A stretch of DNA of 64,000 bases from NCBI RefSeq assembly GCF_003202405.1, contig NZ_QJHL01000004.1, positions 248,001-312,000 on the forward strand, given 5' to 3'. Each line of letters begins with the position of its first letter. Position 1 is the stretch's first letter. The position numbers and the translations under genes were made by a program. This document shows, piece after piece, positions 61,426 through 64,000 of this stretch. Under the pieces are notes generated by a model, which worked only from the letters and a program-made list of their open reading frames with translations, did not search any database and was not told the origin of the DNA. This DNA is from Flavobacterium hydrophilum (GTDB lineage Bacteria > Bacteroidota > Bacteroidia > Flavobacteriales > Flavobacteriaceae).

Positions 61426-62061
61426 TCATCGGATAACATCAAAAGCATACCCATTTTCTTTTAAAAAATGTAAAGTTTTAGGAAGAGCAAATTTTAAATT
61501 TTGCGATGCCTTTATACTGTCATGAAATACAATTACACTTCCGGATGTTACATTTTTGGTAACATTTTCAAGGCATTTTTCAGGAGTAATACTTTGGTCG
61601 AAATCTGCGCTTAAAACATCCCACATTACAATCTTATAACCTAATTTTCGAAGAATTTTCGATTGTGCTTTTTTTATCTTACCGTAAGGAGGGCGAAATA
61701 TCATGTTACATGTTTTTTCTTCTTCTAGAACTGCCGCACAATTTTTTACATTTTCGATGTAGTCATTGGTGTGGCTTTTCCATCCATTAATATGATTCAT
61801 TGTATGGTTTCCTATAGAGTGACCATCGGTAATTAATTTTTCAAATAAGGCCAAATTGGCTTTAATGTTTTTTCCAATACAGAAGAAAGTTGCTTTTGCG
61901 TCAAATTTCTTCAATTCAGATAAAACCCAGTCTGTAATTTCAGGAGTAGGTCCATCATCAAACGTGAGGTATATTTTCTTTTCCTTGTTTGGAATATCCC
62001 AACAATACTTAGAAAATACCCTTTTAATGAATGAATTTGTTTTGACCCAGTAAAAGCTCAT
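61426..62061 (-). CDS. Polysaccharide deacetylase (NodB/CE4 family)
   Basis: 211 residues. The NodB motifs are present: YLTFDDGPTPEITD (catalytic Asp and metal Asp), HSIGNHTMNH (metal His pair), FRPPYGK and VMWDVLSADFD. It has no signal peptide, although the N-terminal part FYWVKTNSFIKRVFSKYCWD could lie on the membrane. It would remove N-acetyl groups from a glycan such as peptidoglycan or a surface polysaccharide. Confidence 0.93.
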   Translation of the reverse strand: MSFYWVKTNSFIKRVFSKYCWDIPNKEKKIYLTFDDGPTPEITDWVLSELKKFDAKATFFCIGKNIKANLALFEKLITDGHSIGNHTMNHINGWKSHTNDYIENVKNCAAVLEEEKTCNMIFRPPYGKIKKAQSKILRKLGYKIVMWDVLSADFDQSITPEKCLENVTKNVTSGSVIVFHDSIKASQNLKFALPKTLHFLKENGYAFDVIR

Positions 62062-62091
62062 TTTGAAATGATTTAGAGATATGTAAAATTA

Positions 62092-62132
62092 AAAAATGCA
62101 GTGCTATTTAACTAATAGCGCTGCATTTTTTT
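62092..62132 (-). terminator. Terminator of the DUF2723 gene
   Basis: AATGCAGTGCTATT (62095-62108) pairs with AATAGCGCTGCATT (62114-62127), one G-T pair, 5-base loop, with A-runs on the + strand that give U-runs on both sides. It follows the - strand DUF2723 stop. Confidence 0.8.
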
Positions 62133-62153
62133 AATCAATATATTTTTCGTATA

Positions 62154-64000
62154 TTATTCTTTTTCTCGTCCAAAACGTTCGAACACATTTACATAAGTGT
62201 TGAAGGTTTTTTTATGGTTATTATAAAAAGCTAAATCCTTATTATCTTTCATAACCTGAAGCAGGCTTCTGTAGCGTTCAATATCTGTTATGATGTCAAT
62301 TGCTAAGTCAGATTGATCAGCTCCGCTTAAAGTGGCATAATAATTAAGATTCTCTTTGTATTTCTGAACCAATTTATTTAATAAATCCTGAGCTTTTTCT
62401 TTTTCGCTTACTTTGTAATAACCGCCTGCAAAAGGTTCAACCAACGAATAGTATCCATATTGGTCTAAGGGCATTTTTGTCATCGCCAGATTGATAATGT
62501 TTTTGGCTTTATCTATTTTGCCTTCAGTGATAAGCTGGTTCATTAATCTGGAAAGATTTGTACGATATGTGATACTGTTTCTTCTGGTTTCTGGGTCGTG
62601 ATAAATATTGCCGTTACTGTTTCCCCAATCCCATTTTGTTACGATGTCGTACATTTTATCAGCATCAATTTGTCCCATGTCCATTGGACCTCCATCTTTT
62701 GAAGGAGTGTTTTTAATTGGAACTAATTTATAAACCATTCCATCTAATTGAAGATAATCTTTTAGCCATAAATAATCTTCATCATCAAAAGCACCTCCGC
62801 TAAAATAAATAGGTCTTTTCCAGTTATTATTGGCTAAAATATCCAGCATCATCAGGCGGTTTTTATATATAGCGCTTCCTTTGATGTCTATGTCCATATA
62901 CGGAACAATAGAGTCGTTATATTTAGGGTTGACTACCTTGTTGTTGATAATTGTGTTTTTGTCAACTGTGATTCTGATTTTATTGGTTGGGAAAAAGTGA
63001 ATGGTTTGTCCGTTTTGCAAACCAACAGTTGATTTTGGATGTTTTATAAAAGTAATAAAATCCTTAATATCCCAACGGGTCTCTACTTTTGGAATGTGAG
63101 CGACATAATCTAATTTGTCTCCTACATATTCCGCATGTGTGAAAGATATTGGTAAAGGGTTAGATTCGTATGATTTGGCTTTCATCTGATCAATATACCA
63201 ATCAGTCATGAAAAGACTTGTGTTTACAATTTTTACGTCCGTACGAATGCCTTCGATTTCCTGAGCATACCATAATGGAAAAGTGTCATTGTCCCCAATT
63301 GTAAATAAAATGGCGTCCTTGTCACATGATGTCAGATATGCTTTTGCCATTGCAACAGCGGTATATTTGCCTGATCTGTCATGGTCATCCCAGTTTTGAG
63401 AAGCCATTAAAACAGGAGCTGCTAATAAGCTTCCGGCAATAATAATTGGGCCTGCAATTTTAGGTGCAAGATATTTTTGAATGGTTTCGTATAAAGAATA
63501 AACTCCGAAGCCAATCCAGATTGCAAAAACATAAAAGGAACCAACCAGAGCATAATCTCTTTCGCGAGGTTCAAAAGGTCTTTCGTTTAGGTAGATTTTA
63601 AGTGCGATTCCTGTAAATAGAAACAATACTAAAAGCACATAAAAACTTTTAAGGTCTTTGTTTGCATGATACATAAGTCCAATAAGCCCTAAAATGAACG
63701 GTAAGAAATAATAAGCATTTCGCCCTTTATTGTTTAAAACATCTGAAGGTAAATTGTCCTGAGATCCCAAGTGCAATGAATCTAACGCTTTAATTCCGCT
63801 AATCCAGTTACCGTCTAAGTTGTCGTATTTTCCCTGAACATCACTTTGACGTCCTGCGAAATTCCACATCAGATATCTCCAGTACATATATCCAAACTGA
63901 TATTCAAACATGAAGCTGAAATTATCAACCGTTGAAGGTTTTTCGATGATTAAATAATCACTGTAGCTTCTTAAGAATTTTACATAACCTTCGTTGTCGA
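62154..64000 (-). CDS. DUF2723 membrane protein, C-terminal part (cut by window edge)
   Basis: The frame runs open from the stop at 62154 to the right edge; the Met at 63911 is internal, since DNEGYVKFLRSYSDYLIIEK and more are encoded in frame beyond it. About 614 residues are seen. Features: YQFGYMYWRYLMWNFAGRQ, several membrane helices, NERPFEPRERDYALVGSFYV, AILFTIGDNDTFPLWYAQE, then a TPR-like helical tail. These mark the DUF2723 family (TMEM260 relatives), proposed O-mannosyltransferase-like enzymes of the GT-C type. The N-terminal catalytic part is missing from the window. Confidence 0.88.
   Translation of the reverse strand, partial: DNEGYVKFLRSYSDYLIIEKPSTVDNFSFMFEYQFGYMYWRYLMWNFAGRQSDVQGKYDNLDGNWISGIKALDSLHLGSQDNLPSDVLNNKGRNAYYFLPFILGLIGLMYHANKDLKSFYVLLVLFLFTGIALKIYLNERPFEPRERDYALVGSFYVFAIWIGFGVYSLYETIQKYLAPKIAGPIIIAGSLLAAPVLMASQNWDDHDRSGKYTAVAMAKAYLTSCDKDAILFTIGDNDTFPLWYAQEIEGIRTDVKIVNTSLFMTDWYIDQMKAKSYESNPLPISFTHAEYVGDKLDYVAHIPKVETRWDIKDFITFIKHPKSTVGLQNGQTIHFFPTNKIRITVDKNTIINNKVVNPKYNDSIVPYMDIDIKGSAIYKNRLMMLDILANNNWKRPIYFSGGAFDDEDYLWLKDYLQLDGMVYKLVPIKNTPSKDGGPMDMGQIDADKMYDIVTKWDWGNSNGNIYHDPETRRNSITYRTNLSRLMNQLITEGKIDKAKNIINLAMTKMPLDQYGYYSLVEPFAGGYYKVSEKEKAQDLLNKLVQKYKENLNYYATLSGADQSDLAIDIITDIERYRSLLQVMKDNKDLAFYNNHKKTFNTYVNVFERFGREKE

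Noticed and set aside
1..64000. CRISPR array, prophage or insertion sequence
   Set aside because: No regularly spaced repeats, transposase, integrase or phage structural genes were seen on either strand.

Overview
The window looks like chromosomal DNA of a Flavobacterium-type bacterium (Bacteroidota). It is strongly AT-rich. Its promoter-like elements are the Bacteroidota -7 box TAnnTTTG rather than TATAAT, ribosome binding sites are weak or absent, and it carries Flavobacteriia markers (a PorV2-like beta-barrel, a DUF4105/Lnb protein, a zinc-cysteine-less RecQ, a DUF2723 protein). LptB, KdsD and TatC show a diderm cell with LPS. No prophage, IS element or CRISPR array was seen.

Positions 1-38820 form one very large surface-polysaccharide (O-antigen type) locus, all on the + strand, with many start/stop overlaps (TAATG, ATGA). 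It opens with the tail of a sugar epimerase and a WecA/WbpL-like initiating transferase. Next come a cupin sugar isomerase/epimerase, a PglE-like aminotransferase, dTDP-rhamnose genes (rfbC, rfbD, rfbA, but no rfbB) and a PglF/FlaA1-like membrane dehydratase. An intrinsic terminator near 7.3 kb divides this from a second block: Wzm/Wzt-type ABC exporter, a second DegT aminotransferase, WbqC, a methyltransferase, a flavodoxin-like protein, a leucine-rich-repeat protein, many GT2 and GT4 glycosyltransferases, an OafA-type acyltransferase, a nonulosonic-acid cassette (neuB-neuC-neuA plus a 2-hydroxyacid dehydrogenase), an MBOAT/SGNH acyl-transfer pair, a possible GT42-like sialyltransferase, a Wzy/WaaL-type membrane protein and a WbaP-type initiating sugar transferase. 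Two gene remnants (14459-14593 and 32041-32175) show turnover of glycosyltransferase genes. The predicted product is a sialic-acid-like, amino-sugar-containing, O-acylated glycan built on undecaprenyl phosphate.

Positions 38.8-48.5 kb are envelope and housekeeping genes: Lnb-like DUF4105, PorV2-like, pssA, a GH25 lysozyme, lptB, a carboxymuconolactone decarboxylase-like protein, tatC, kdsD and recQ. Positions 48.5-64 kb hold a FAD oxidoreductase, a decayed gene, a secreted PL7-like protein that lacks the usual catalytic His and Tyr and has a LacI-type palindrome upstream, msrA/msrB, idi, a queD-like gene, bcp, manA, a small conserved protein, two tandem tRNA-Thr(TGT) genes that each have their own promoter and terminator, polA, a metallophosphoesterase, a thioredoxin-fold protein without its CxxC, a polysaccharide deacetylase and the C-terminal part of a DUF2723 protein running off the right edge.

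The most interesting points are the nonulosonate cassette with its added dehydrogenase and a candidate sialyltransferase 10 kb away, the flavodoxin and LRR genes embedded in a glycan locus, the PL7 pseudoenzyme, the RecQ without zinc ligands, and the duplicated tRNA-Thr unit.
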